Notes under the pieces: model-generated
Seen by the model: the letters and a program-made list of their open reading frames with translations, nothing else
Database searches by the model: none
What the model was told of the DNA's origin: nothing
Part shown: positions 34,693 through 47,333 of the stretch, one piece after another
Numbering within the stretch: the stretch's first letter is position 1
Layout: the number at the start of each line of letters is the position of its first letter
Assembly: GCA_948470475.1 (NCBI GenBank)
Contig: OX419343.1
Coordinates: 3,734,483 to 3,798,482, forward strand
From: Galaxea fascicularis
Lineage: Eukaryota > Cnidaria > Anthozoa > Scleractinia > Euphylliidae
Reading direction: 5' to 3'
Length of the DNA stretch: 64,000 bases
Position numbers and translations under genes: made by a program

Positions 34693-36100
34693 TGTGCGTG
34701 TTTTGGCCATCTGGAAATTAAGAGTCAGTATAATAGATTTGACTTATTTTCAATGAAAACCATGAATTAAATGCTCAAAGTTTGGATGAAAAAATTGTTT
34801 TGAGAGACTATTCTTTGGGTGCCAAAGCGAGTCACAAAACACCTCTCACATACTTTCTTACCTTACTACAGTCCTGAAACAGTTTTTTTCACTCCCACAA
34901 CACTTAAGTGCCCATAACGAAATTTTATTTTCTCATATGAATCTAAACATCACCCAGTGAACTTCTGCGAAAAAAATGTTCGATTCTAACGAAACACGAA
35001 TTTTTTTAAATAACTTTTTAAAAACTTCACAATCCATTTTTTTTTTCTTTTTTGCGGTCGACCCGCCCCGCTGATGAGACAGCCGGCGGGCTCATGATAG
35101 GCACAAGTGACAATGTCTGTGACGTAGATTCAGGAACCATGACAACACGTCTTGCTCAAGCTTTAGTATTTTTAGAGTAGGGTTAAATATTGAGACGATA
35201 TCTTTCGGGCATTTTCGATGAGCGGATAGGAAGAACGCGACTTACTTTCTCGTGAGATGAGAGCAAGACTAAAGTCACGTGTTCCTGAACATACGTCACA
35301 ACTCCTTCCGAACCGAGAGGAGACTAATGCGGATGGTAGACCAAAATGGTGGCAAATTTGAAAGTTTGTAAAAAAATCATCAAAATTCGCGTTTTGTTCA
35401 AATCAAAAAATTTCTTTGCAGAAGTTAATTGGGTGATGTCTAGATTCATGAGCAGCACTTTCCCGTGGTTCTATTTGATGTACATCGCAACAGGTTTTGG
35501 TTAACTAAGGTGGCATTCAGGTTGTTTTCCAAATATATCAGCACTTTTCCTCCAAAATCTCGCCTCGATTTTGTTAATTAAAACAAAAATCGCTCCATTA
35601 AGTTGCCCCTGAGCCCCTTAGCGGACTAACTGAATTAATTACCTTTCTTTCTTTCTCATTTCACACCATTTTCCCACAAATAAAACCTGAATGCCCCCTT
35701 AATTGCGTTTTAATTGAATGAAACCTAACACTTGTACGTGTGTTTATTCACATGACAGTTTCTGAGCAGTGCTTTGTCTTTCAGCCAGTTTGTTATGCTG
35801 TGAAATTATATATAACTGAAGGTGTTTCACGCAGAGAACTGTAATTAGTAGGACAGGAAGTCTTTCAATACCAATGCCATGAAATAAATTTTTCTGAAAA
35901 TTCTGGGTGCGACTGCTTTGTTGTGTATGCATGATTTAGGCCCCCATTTTTCTCCTCTTGACTTTCACGAGATCACAGTTCATGCTGACGAAGGGCGAGC
36001 GAACAAACTATTAATACAAAACTAAACAATGTTTTTCCCTAAAGGTTACGGGGAAGGGATAGTGCCGCGAATGGCTTACTCGCGTGCTCGCGTGTTGCTC
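34693..36100. other. ARL5-EPB41L5 convergent spacer, no gene recognised
   Basis: CpG density rises from about 35 kb. Only short frames without domain text were seen. Confidence 0.45.
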
Positions 36101-36109
36101 TGGACAGCA

Positions 36110-36490
36110 GTACAACTCTGGGCCATAGGGAGGGTAAGTGCGACGGGTGCGTCCGCACCCCACCTCCCACGGGATGCGGAGGTCCGCCTCCCGGGTCCAC
36201 CTATTATGGACCTATGGCTCAAACGAGAATTAAATGACCAAACTAACTGGGGTAGATTGAAAATGAAGTTTTAATCAAGTGGTCCATCCAATGAACAGAC
36301 ACTAATAAACCAAAACTGAAATTAGTATTTGGACTGAAACACTCCATCAAATGCCGTCACTTAAAACTTGACTAAAAGCACAAAGGTAAAATCGTTTGCT
36401 TGTGTTGTGGCCATGGAAAGAGCCGTTTTATATGGCTCTGAATAGACACCCCTACCAACTCGCGCGTGAAGCGCTCGAGCGGTCCGACGC
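36110..36490 (+). repeat. Dispersed repeat, copy B (inverted relative to 23.4 kb)
   Basis: Shares 'gcggaggtccgcctcccggg', 'gattgaaaatgaagtttt' and 'acccctaccaact' with copy A, in the same order when inverted, with different spacing. Confidence 0.75.
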
Positions 36491-38878
36491 ACCTCCCATT
36501 CAAATTCCTGGCTACGGGTCTGCAACAATCAGAACATTATGTCTTAATTGAAATAAGTGGGACGTCGGCTCCTCTATCTTTCTTCGGTGTTGAGTGCGGT
36601 TATAAAAGCAAACAAGTCATTTTTTTTCACTTCCCTTCAATTACAAGTTTTTTGTCAGTTTGTTTTGAGTTTGTGAGTTGACTAAATCATTAAACATAAT
36701 GCAAAAAAGTTATAAAAAAGTTACGCCTTGAAACACTGGACCAACCAGTCCAAATACTGCGCTTTAAAAGGGCTTAAAACTTTCTCCGTAAATTGTAAAA
36801 TTGTTTAGTAGACTCACGGACTCCCGAAAAAACTAATCATATTTGAGCTTTTTTTACACTAAAACCCCTATCTTTAAAGGTCTTTTTCTTAATATTTTCA
36901 ACATCTGATCGCGGACCTCCGCATATGAGTTGCGGCGGGCTCTGGGAATCTGAGTCGCGCGCGAGAAAGCAGCAGGCGTTTGTTCGCAGACGAGGAATGG
37001 CATGCTTCAGACACAACATAACAGGTTTTAAATGCTTTTATTCGATAAATTAGTTACCATTTTCTTTTATGGCATATGGAGTTCCCTTATGGAAAATTAT
37101 TCTGGCAGTTGTTCAGATAAATTGCTTATCATTTGCTTATCCACGTAGTCATCATTGATAAACTATGTCCGACATCCAACCACAAAATAAAGCTCCCTTT
37201 TTCGCTAAGTTAAAAATCTCAGGTAAAAGCAGAATAGAGCGACTTTCATTGCTTATTGCAACACTAGTGAAAAATGGCATAATGAAACGACAAGTAAGAA
37301 AGAGAAAGAAATAAGAAAAAATTCCGTCCGAGAGCTGTAGAACAAATTTCTATTGAAAGAGGGTTTCTTACAGTATATTATTACTTGTTTGATCGTATAG
37401 TCCTTAAAATTTAAAATTTAATACTGGTAGTCACTGTTTAAATTAACCAATAGTTTATGTAGTTCTTGACTTCGGCTTGGTTGGAAAATTTAGGAAAGGA
37501 AATTAATTACAGGAAAGGTCACCCGCAATTTAGCAAACCCTGCAAATCTAGGCGCTCCATCGCGCCTGAATGCCAAGATGTATGCCATGTTCAACAGAAT
37601 AGACATTTCTTTGATCCAAGTAGAAAATAGAAAACGCAGGAAAAAACTAGGAGGTCTAAAGCTTGGAAACAAGTTGAAATTCCTGACATAACAATCGGCG
37701 TTTAACCCGGCAACGTGCTGGTTGTCGCTATTGCTCGAGAAAGAGAAAGAGATGTTTGATTGTTCTACTCGGAGATATTTTTCCCTCGCTGCTTCAGTTC
37801 TGCACAAAAACAGAATATGTCATTAAACATATAAATGTCATTGCAATATCAGAAAATGCGACCTAACCCTTTCGTCCCTGTAACTGCTACTCCAGCTGTT
37901 ATTACCAATTATTTCGTTAAATGTCTCTCGTTGTGAATATTACACTTATTTCCGTCGAAATCATCATCTATTTCTAGCTATTGTTGTGCCTAAAAATGTA
38001 CCACCAGCATACAATTCCGCTGTTCAACAACATTTTGAACTCTTAGCTAAAAAGCAGACCGTAAAAATGAAGCGAGCAAGTTTTAACAAAGAGGAAAAAG
38101 TATTTCGAATTTGCTTTAGATTTGTTTTTCTACTCTCCGAGTTAGTTTCAAAGAGCTCGCCCTCATTCTCGACTTATAAAGCGATTTTCAATCGATTCTC
38201 AAAACCAATGATTGAAGGGGATTACTTGACCCAATCACAACAAGTACAGATGTAAACAGGGCAATCAGCCAATCAGAATTCCGATGACGCCAAGCGCGGG
38301 AAACTGTCTGCTTGTACGTTACGATTAGCTCCGGTTTTGCTTCTCACTGGGTAAGAAGTGGCGCGAGTTTTGCCCACCAATCACAAACCCAAATCCAGAA
38401 TATCCTTTCGAAAATAACATAAAAATCACTCAGTTAGACTTTTGGTTTTCATATTTTTAGATTTACGATAGTCGTACGACAACTGCCATCTCTGCAATCA
38501 GCAATACGCTCTTAACGAAAAATATTTTCACAAACTAGGTGATACTTCGGTGACATTTTGTCGTACAGCAAAACAATGTAAATCCAAAATGATGCTAAAA
38601 AGATTTAGATGGTAATAAAACTTAACAATCAGGGAGGAAAATGACCTTTGGACAAACCGTAAATATTAATTTACAATAATTTTACTGTACAAATTTAAAA
38701 GAATTAGACGTTTTAAAAAGTCCCCAGCCCGCTTGCTCGTCGCAAAATTTTAAAACTTCTTTATCTGGATACGCTGTTGATAGCCAGTAACTTGCATGAC
38801 GTTCCGTGAAATACCGTCACTAACTTTCGTGACGTTTTGTAGCGTCCATAGCTTGCGTGACGCACCGAGGTTGTGTTC
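36491..38878. other. Region beyond the 3' end of the band 4.1-like gene
   Basis: It must hold the 3' UTR (minus strand, from 38,878 leftward). A 105-residue minus frame at 37,490-37,807 and an 89-residue plus frame at 37,986-38,255 lack splice context and domain text and probably lie in repeat sequence. No poly(A) signal could be assigned. Confidence 0.4.
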
Positions 38879-40356
38879 TCACAAGTCCGTTACTTGAACA
38901 AGTTTGTTGCTTGAAGCGCTTTCTTCCATGGTTGGCAAGAACAACGGTGAGTCAGCCTGCGTTAAATTGGAGAGAAGAAAATAAGTTTGGCATACGAGCA
39001 GGGACCGTGATCGCTCTCTCACAAGGAAATTTAGGATTTTTTTGGAGGGGGGGGGGGGGGGGGGCGGGAGGGACGTACAGAAACAAGTCAATTTGCTCTT
39101 TTGATATCCTGTCAAATGTTAGATCCTAGGAGTTCCCGAAATTACTTTTGCACAGAACAGTCCCACAATCCCTTGCGCGGCCACTGCTTATTGATTATTG
39201 TGCTCCGGCCTTCTCCAGCCGTAGAGGACTGACTACTCAGTCAACCCTGATTCATGCAAATTTTGCTTTCACACGTCCTTGTCATTTACTGACTGCAGAA
39301 ACAGGAGGGAAATCCCCTAACGATTAAAGCGTAACATACCCGATTTTCTGTTGCCGTGAGCAAGTTGTCGATATGCAATGGCGTCTGCTGCGAGTTGGAA
39401 GGTGACCTGAAGAGCCAAAATAAGATTCAACAGCACTTGAGTATCGAGTATCATAAGTAATTAAGTGTTTGGGTTCGTTGACGTTTACTTATTCGCTATT
39501 ACTAAAGGATGCCCAGTGCTTTGCACCAAGTTTAGATAATTGTCGAGAGTAGAGAATGGCGAAGATTCTGAGAGGAGAGTCGAGACTAAGCCGCCAGTCT
39601 CTCACCGAAACAAAACTTCAAAATATTGCCACGTCTATGTTCATTTCACAGCAAGGGGTCCAATTAGCGTCTACCATTCCATGCTCCTCACTCCTCCTAA
39701 CCCAAACAGTGAAGAGCTTTCCCACGCTTAGCATTGGGTGCATACTCTTGCTTCTTAAAGTTTGTTGTAACTGGCCAAAAGAGCGAGTTTCAATTACGTT
39801 TTGCAAAATCAAAACCACAGCAATTACACTGGCCGGTAACAGTGGACACAAATGTTATAAACCAATCCTTATAATTCGAAGCCACTGCATGCACCCATGG
39901 CGCCAAGGGAGGGAAAATAAGCGGTGCGGGTTTTGCAGTCTAATCACGGAGCAAAGTGATCCAAACCAAAACAAAGGATAATTATTCTCAAAAATCAACA
40001 GCAAAAAGCGCTCTAACAGCTTTTTCGTTTTTATAGTTTAAGATTTACGATTGTCATAGGACCACCGTAACCTTTATAATCAGCATGACGCTGTTTTATG
40101 GCTAAGGGAGACTTACCTTTTTGCGAGGTCATTCAAAGAATGAGTTTTGTTCCGTCTGGACAATTTAGTTTCATTTCTGGAGTGAAAAAAGAAACAAAAA
40201 ACAAATGAAATGAGCAAGTTGAAGAATATGCAAAGAATCTTCGCAAATCACGAGTGTTGCAAATCAAACACAAAAAAAATGACAATTTACCCTTGAAGAT
40301 TATTAGCTTCCTTTTGATTGAAGAAGGTTCGCAAATCAGGGAGTGAGCTACGTCTC
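38879..40356 (-). CDS. EPB41L5-like: C-terminal tail exons ending in a class I PDZ-binding motif
   Basis: Exons 40291..40356, 40117..40176, 39340..39406 and 38879..38956. Each of the first three starts with one base closing a split codon. They give [52 protein letters not shown] and finally [17 protein letters not shown], with the last residues KLVQVTDL before TGA. T-D-L fits the class I PDZ ligand (S/T-x-hydrophobic at the terminus). The repeated R-R-S-S-L-P-D-L / H-S-L-N-D-L text resembles 14-3-3 or kinase target sites, but this is only a resemblance. The 3' UTR end was not found. Confidence 0.82.
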
Positions 40357-43300
40357 CTGAGAAAAGCAAATAGAGAGAAGAACAACTTAAGTGATCAACT
40401 TTGTACGAGCGAAGCAAAACTAACATCGGTCACCAAATCACCATACCAATGAACACCAGCATTTCCCATAATCTATCGGTTGCCATAGTAGTTAACCCCG
40501 CTATACACTGATTTTGTAGAGCCGCACGACTGAACTTTTCATTGCAACATTTTACCAAAATAAACGCATTTGAACAATTACTGAACCACTATTACCTCTT
40601 CGTCTTCGAGTCTTCATCTCGAAGTAGCTTTTCATCTGAAGCGGAGATGCCAGCGAAGTAAGTAAAGCGTTTGCTGGGGTCCATCCTGTTCTTGTTATTG
40701 GGGATAAACACGTTAAAGCTTCGCTGCGCATCCACAAGATAATTCCCGCGCTTTCGCGGCTCGTCGTCAAGATCCGTTTCCAAGTAATTCGGCGCATACG
40801 GGGCATTCGGAGGTACACGGATGTCTGGACGAGTGAGATTGGGACTGCGTTTCCCTGATGTCTTTTCACTTGGTAATCGGACGCGCAAGTTTTCACCGCT
40901 GGACTTCGCTTTGTTGGCTTTCTGCTTTTTTCTCTCCTCCTCCTCCTCCGCGTCGGTGTTCCTCATAAGATCCATTATGCGAAGATTGCGTTTGGACGCT
41001 CGCCCTGATGACGGCCTGTCGCAAGCTACCGTTATACCCGAGTCTACGTCCGTTTCAGGCAGCGAGAAGATCTCAAGCGGGGCTTTTTTCGCATGCGAGT
41101 TCTTCGTCATCCCGGAGAACGACTTGTTTCGCGAAGCTTTCTTATCTGCTTTCGGAGACGCACCAGCGTCCTCTTTCGAGCGTGGCGCTCGGACGTTAGC
41201 AGGCAGCGATGCAGATCTCATGTGAAGATTCTTCGGCCGATCATCGGGAAGCCCACCGGAGACGCTCGATTCCGAAAGCTGCTCGTCCACCTTGTTCGCG
41301 ACTTCGGACGCATACAGCACATACGTGGCACCATCAACTGACGAAGTGGAGGGCAGCTTTTGGTCTCTGGAACCATTCTCGGGTCTAACATGGCCATTAG
41401 AATTCGATCGTTTGGGGAGCTCGGTTGTGATGACCGCTTTTCCTGTGAGGCTTGTGACTTTCATAGATTCTGTTTTCCTTACGCCTCGGCGATTTCTCAT
41501 GGACCCTGGTCCTAAAAAAAAGCAAAAAACAACGTTTCTATAACACCCTAGCCGCATTTACATGAAATTGTAAAAACAAAAAACAAAAAACCCGAGCCTC
41601 CAAATGGTGAAATTGCGTGTTCATTCGAGTCTGGGCAAAAGCAATTAACACAATGACTGTCGTCAACAGCAGGACTGTTTGACCATCCTTTGATGATAAA
41701 ATTAGCCAACCGCACGAAATTAAGCATGCTCACACTACGCTCTAAATTCCTATTTCCCACACCTGTTGTCCTAGAGCGTCTTTCTGTCATTCTCCACAGT
41801 TTGAATGCATACAACACACAAGCTTGACCCGGTTGTTCAAAAGCCGATTAACCTAATCCATGATTAGAAGTAAACTTTGGTTGCAATTTTTCACTTTTGG
41901 ACGAAAGTTGTTTCCGCTGCTTTGTTTCCCCCCGTTCAGGATTGACTTCCTAAGTCTAAAATTTTGCAGAATATCAGCATTGAACAACGTTTGGGGATAG
42001 AGAAATAAATTTTTAATCTTAGATTAGTGTTAATCGGCTTTCGAACAACCGGGCCCTTAAGATGTGGGCGATTGCATCACTTTGTTTCCAGTTTCGGAAC
42101 CTAGCTGAAATACTTTTATTGCGTAGCTAAGGCTATTTCCGTTGGAAGTCCAAAATCTTTAATACGGAGGAGGGCTCCTTCCAGTTCGCTTTGCGTGTAC
42201 ATGTAATATGCATAGGTGTCCAAATTTAATTTCACCGACAAACAAGGCCAGATCACACAAACTCGAAACACTCATAGAGCACGAGTTTTACCATCAAAAT
42301 AGAGAACGAAATAAACACATGCCTATTTAATATTAATTCACAACTCTTTTTCTATTTATTTCGTGTTATCACACACTCTGATGAAACACGCTGTTTCATG
42401 TGCTACCTACGTCTTAAAAATGCCAGCAACAATATCGAGACCTTTTTCTGTGTCAATGTAAATTGCGCAATTATAGCATTGGAATCATTTGTCCAGCGTG
42501 TTTATTCCAACAAGAGTTGCTCTTGAAGAGGTAGATTTTACGAGGAAAGGCACAATTTGATGCCATTACGATGCTTTAGGAGTACAGAAAACAGTGTAAA
42601 TGAAAAGAAAAAGCAACGCTTAAAATAGCGACATCACGTCTACATCTCTGACAATATAGCCTTGCTGCTGTTTATTCGTGCTTTTTCTTTCAACTGTCTG
42701 TTAGAAGTAAAATTCGAAAGCATATACGTACGAATCGAACATTAAAAAACAAAAGAACAAACAAAAATGATCTCGCATCTCCATGAAATATTCATTGATC
42801 CCGCCTCTTCGTTCAAGAGACACAAGGTGTGACCTACTCGAGAACAAAAGAAGCCGGAAAACTGTGGATGGAGCATAAAATAGAGATGAAAGCTACGAAA
42901 ACAATTTTCCGTTGATTACGGTGTAAAGGTCAATGACTTCTTTCTTCATAGAATGTTCCAGCATTACCTCCTGGCAGAACGCCGCCTTCCGTGATCTCAA
43001 ATTCAAATGCAATACTAGCGCACAAAAGTTCTCCAAAATTGTCAAATTGTGCAGCTGACGTATGTATGAAAGGAGGGCTAAAGGATTTTGTCGACAGATA
43101 TTCATGAGCTACAGTCGCATTTACAACAAACTAACGCACATTTAAAAGGCGACTTTTCTCAATTCAGCTAGCTCCTGCAACATGATATTGAAGCAGCAAA
43201 GGAAACGTACGTTCCGTCCCCCTCAGCTTTCATTTTTTTAAAATACTTGAATGATCACACTTAAGGGGTTTCCTGAACAGACTCAAAAATTGTTACAACT

Positions 43301-46300
43301 AAAAGTTGTAACCACATTTTTCTTCCTTGACGCTTGCCTCAAAATCGTTGCAGAAGCCATCAACCTTTTTTCCCAACTGAAAGTCAATGTAATTTTGAAT
43401 TGACGATAAGACCCACGCAGTTTTAGATCTTTCACGATCAATATCATTGTTTGTTTTCCATATCCTGAAATCGACTATTAATGGTTTCTGACAAAGCCTT
43501 CGAAAGTCGAACTAGATTCTTGAATAACATTAAAATATTCCAATATAAACAACAGATACTACGAAAGTCGAACGAAATAGCAAATTTGTTGGCATTCTAC
43601 GGAAATTTTCTTCCTTGTATAAAGCTTTGTAATTTGGTTGTCGCCAGTGATAAGATAAAATCAAGGAAATGTGCATACCTAATTTCTCGCGGAAACGTTA
43701 ATATGATATTGTGTCAACAAAATATCTAAACAGACTTAAAATTATATAACAGAATATCTCATTGAATAAAAAGAGCGACTAACAGTGCATTATTTCACGA
43801 GCCTTACATGAACAGAATAAAATCCTTCGACAGGCTGCGTTTCACACCAAATATCTTCTTGTGTACTTTGGTAATAACAAAAAGTTAAAATTACGAACTC
43901 TAAATACAAACGAGACATAAATTTAAAACTCTCTGTTATAACGGACGACTTGGATCACGAACATCCCTGACAACGACGAAAATAATGGACGAAAAATAAA
44001 AATACTGCGAAGGGACTTTTAGAAAGTCTTCTTGCAAAACAAGTGTTCGCCTCCTCTTAAGTGTAAAATGCCCAACCGCGACTCTTAAGACAAACCCGCT
44101 TACAAAACATATAAAGATAGCAAAAACTCACAGGGTAATCTAAACACAAACCTTTTAAAAAGTTGTGCAAGGTCCTTCTTAAATCAGTCCCCGTACGCGA
44201 AAATTTCATGTCTGAATCAATTGTCACCCTATGTCACCCTACAAACTCCCGTTTCCAAGCAAACGAGAAAAGCTACTAAGAAATGAAAGACGTGTATCGC
44301 TGCAGCGTCCTTCGTTTCTCAAAAGAAAACATGTGCTTTTAGTTGCACCACTTTCATTTATTTGAATTTACCACATGACATAATGTAAATAATAGATGCT
44401 TGACGCGTTCAAGAACTTTCTAAGGTTTGGTGGTTCGAGTAGACAAAGGAAAATATTACAACAATTTGAATTAAAAGCGAAACTACTCACAATAACCTCA
44501 ACGTTTGCTGCATTCCCCAATATGCCTCCCGTAAAATGCTGTTGACTAGGTTGAATTTACTATAATTGAACGCAAAATTCGTAGACATATCACAGGTTTC
44601 CAATGCGACTGAACACATTTAAATGCAGAGCCCCTCGGGCAAATGTGAATTATTCACAGCCGTACAGACACTTCCAGAGATATTTGTATTCCAGAAAACA
44701 CCTTAAGCTCCAGAACGTCTGCTGTGAACACATAATTAAGCGGACGACAAATTCTGTTAAGCATGGAAAAACTTATTGTTGCGAAAAAATTGAGCCACTT
44801 ATAATCTGTAACACAACAAATTATTAGCGAAAATTTCATCATGTCAGTCGACAGTGTTCAAAGTTCTCCAGCAACAAAAAAGCTCAAGAAACAGAGATTT
44901 TGCTTCTCGGCCAACAATCAGCAAATAGCAGGCCAATTCTCAACCATTTGCCAACTAATAATGGCTGCGCATTACTGGTTCAACAATTAGACAGTTTTTC
45001 GGCATACCCAAATAATCTGAATGCTCGCGCTCGTCTAATTGTCGCTCAATATCAATTATAACGTGGTTAAGGTGATTCCTTAGAAATAAAACTTCCCGAT
45101 GAATTTTTTTTAAACTTTCCCTGAATGTTCTCTACCGAGCACTGTTTCGAAAAATACAATAAAAATGATAGGTCACCATTCTCGTTTAAGAGATGCGACG
45201 GGCCAATCTTGCCCCATTTATGCGTGTACTCGTTCTAATCACGCACGTTATTCATCGGTCCACGTTACATTTTGCGGTAGCTCGAAACATAGTTTTTAAA
45301 AGAAATACTCGGGAAAAAACTTGACAGGTAGAAAGTGTCGAGCATATAGGACAATATCATATAAAATTTGTGGAAACATCACACTATTTAAAACGACGTG
45401 GACGTAAAGAGTTGGTAGAGTCGTTATTTTCGCGGTCATAATTTGCATCACAGAGCAACGGTTTCGTGCACTCTTTCACCTATATCTTTTTTTCCTTCCG
45501 ATAAAATTTTTTAGTTTTTTTTTTAAATAAAGGAGGATAATATGTACACTATTATTATGCAATAAAAAATATAGGTCACCATGCTCGTTTAAAAGAAAAC
45601 GAACATTTATTTCGCTATCGAGTTAAGCTTGATGGAAATTCTTTCGTTGTCAGTACGTGCACGCGCTAATTTGTGCGTGCTAATGACGCGAAATCGTGCG
45701 CAGTAGGGATGCGCAATGCAATACTGAGGAATCACCTTAAACTAAACATTAAAACAACATCTGCCTGTAAAATAATTTACACAAATGTAGGAATATCCGG
45801 AAGAGCTGCTCAAGTTTTCCACGAAATATAAACCTTATTCACATCGTGATGAAGGACATTCCAAAGGTATGGACGGTCATGAAAGCTTTGTCTCGGTTAA
45901 TGCCTATTGTAACAAAAAATATAGTCAAACCTCACTTAAACGCTCCAACTCACCTCAAATCCTTGATGGTATATAAGCCGAGTTGACTGGAAAACTATTG
46001 TTCTTCGAAGTTTAACCATAAACTAATTAGAAACAATAAAACTTCTTTGGTAAAAAAAAATAATGTTTAAACTTACAAACCGGAATGTTACGAGTAATGT
46101 TACAAACTGCGGTTCAGTTCAAAAGTTATTTCTTCTTTGAGAGCAATTACTTGAAAGAAAAGCACTAAAAACAATACGAACAGAGGATCAGCTTGAGTCC
46201 AAATACCAACTAGCCATTCAAGAACGCTTTTATTTTTGCACAATGCATGGTCTATGCTTTTCGCCTTCCTGTTCTTTTGTTCTCTCTTGTTTGTACTTTA

Positions 46301-47300
46301 ATGCAACCCTCACAGGAAATACGAAAACAACAAAGATCACTCCCATAAATAAAACCTTTTGTCTTCCAGTCTAGAAGCGAAGTGGCTAAGCATTGTTAAT
46401 CTATTATTAATATCTGATAGAATTAACAAAGCAAGTGCACAATCTACCTCTGCAAGATACAAGAAACGAGCTCGCTAAGTCGTTCCAAGGGAACGTTGCT
46501 GGAAAGCCCCCCAAAACTGTAAACTACTTGATGAGCGCAATCAATCAATTTTCCCCATTTCTATAAGTAATCACTCGTCCGTAGGGCCGAGCGTAATTTG
46601 TGGTATTCGAAAAATTTACAAGTGGTTAGAGCTTATTTATTCCAAATTGCACAAGAACACTCACTGATTAATTATATTCAAATACGCAGTGAAAGCGGTT
46701 TGTTTCAACCACACGAAATCTGTAATGGTACATCACACTTTTTGCACTGAATTACACTTTTTCGCTGGTCTTAGCCAACAAGAATCGAGTAATGTTTTTA
46801 CATGTTTGTTATGATACAAGCGAAAAGCGTTAAAATTTGAAAAAGCGCTTACGCGTAAGAAATTTTGCACAATGACCACTATCACCAATCGAGATGAACA
46901 AACTTCCTCACTGCCAAACATCAAGTTCGAGGTTCTAGCAAGACGCAAACTATCAAAGTCCACTATAAAAACCTCAATGAGCTCTTCAGTTGTTTCCGCA
47001 TGACTCAGAGACCAATCTATTCAAAAGTAAATTTAGCACAAGTGCCTTACGTCTAGGCAGCCAATCGAAAATTCAAACCACCCATGAGGTAGACACTCAA
47101 TCAGATTACAAGTTTGACCATTAGTCGGTCACCGGGTCATGCTATGAAGATTTGAAAACTGAAGAGAAAGACTTGGCCAAGAGAATTATGTTTCGCCTTT
47201 AGTTAGACCGTCGACCGGTTGGCTCAGTTGGTTGAGCATCAGACTACCGTGCGGGAGGTCGTGGGTTCAATCCCCGGCCGGACCAACATTCAGGGTCTTT

Positions 47301-47333
<33 letters not shown>

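Noticed and set aside
37490..37807. 105-residue minus-strand frame
   Set aside because: Composition looks like translated repeat sequence; no acceptor/donor in matching phase and no family resemblance.
39556..39981. 141-residue plus-strand frame in the band 4.1-like gene
   Set aside because: No recognisable domain, no splice support, lies in an intron on the other strand.
40821..41225. 134-residue plus-strand frame
   Set aside because: Antisense shadow of the large GC-rich exon, whose minus frame joins its neighbours in phase.
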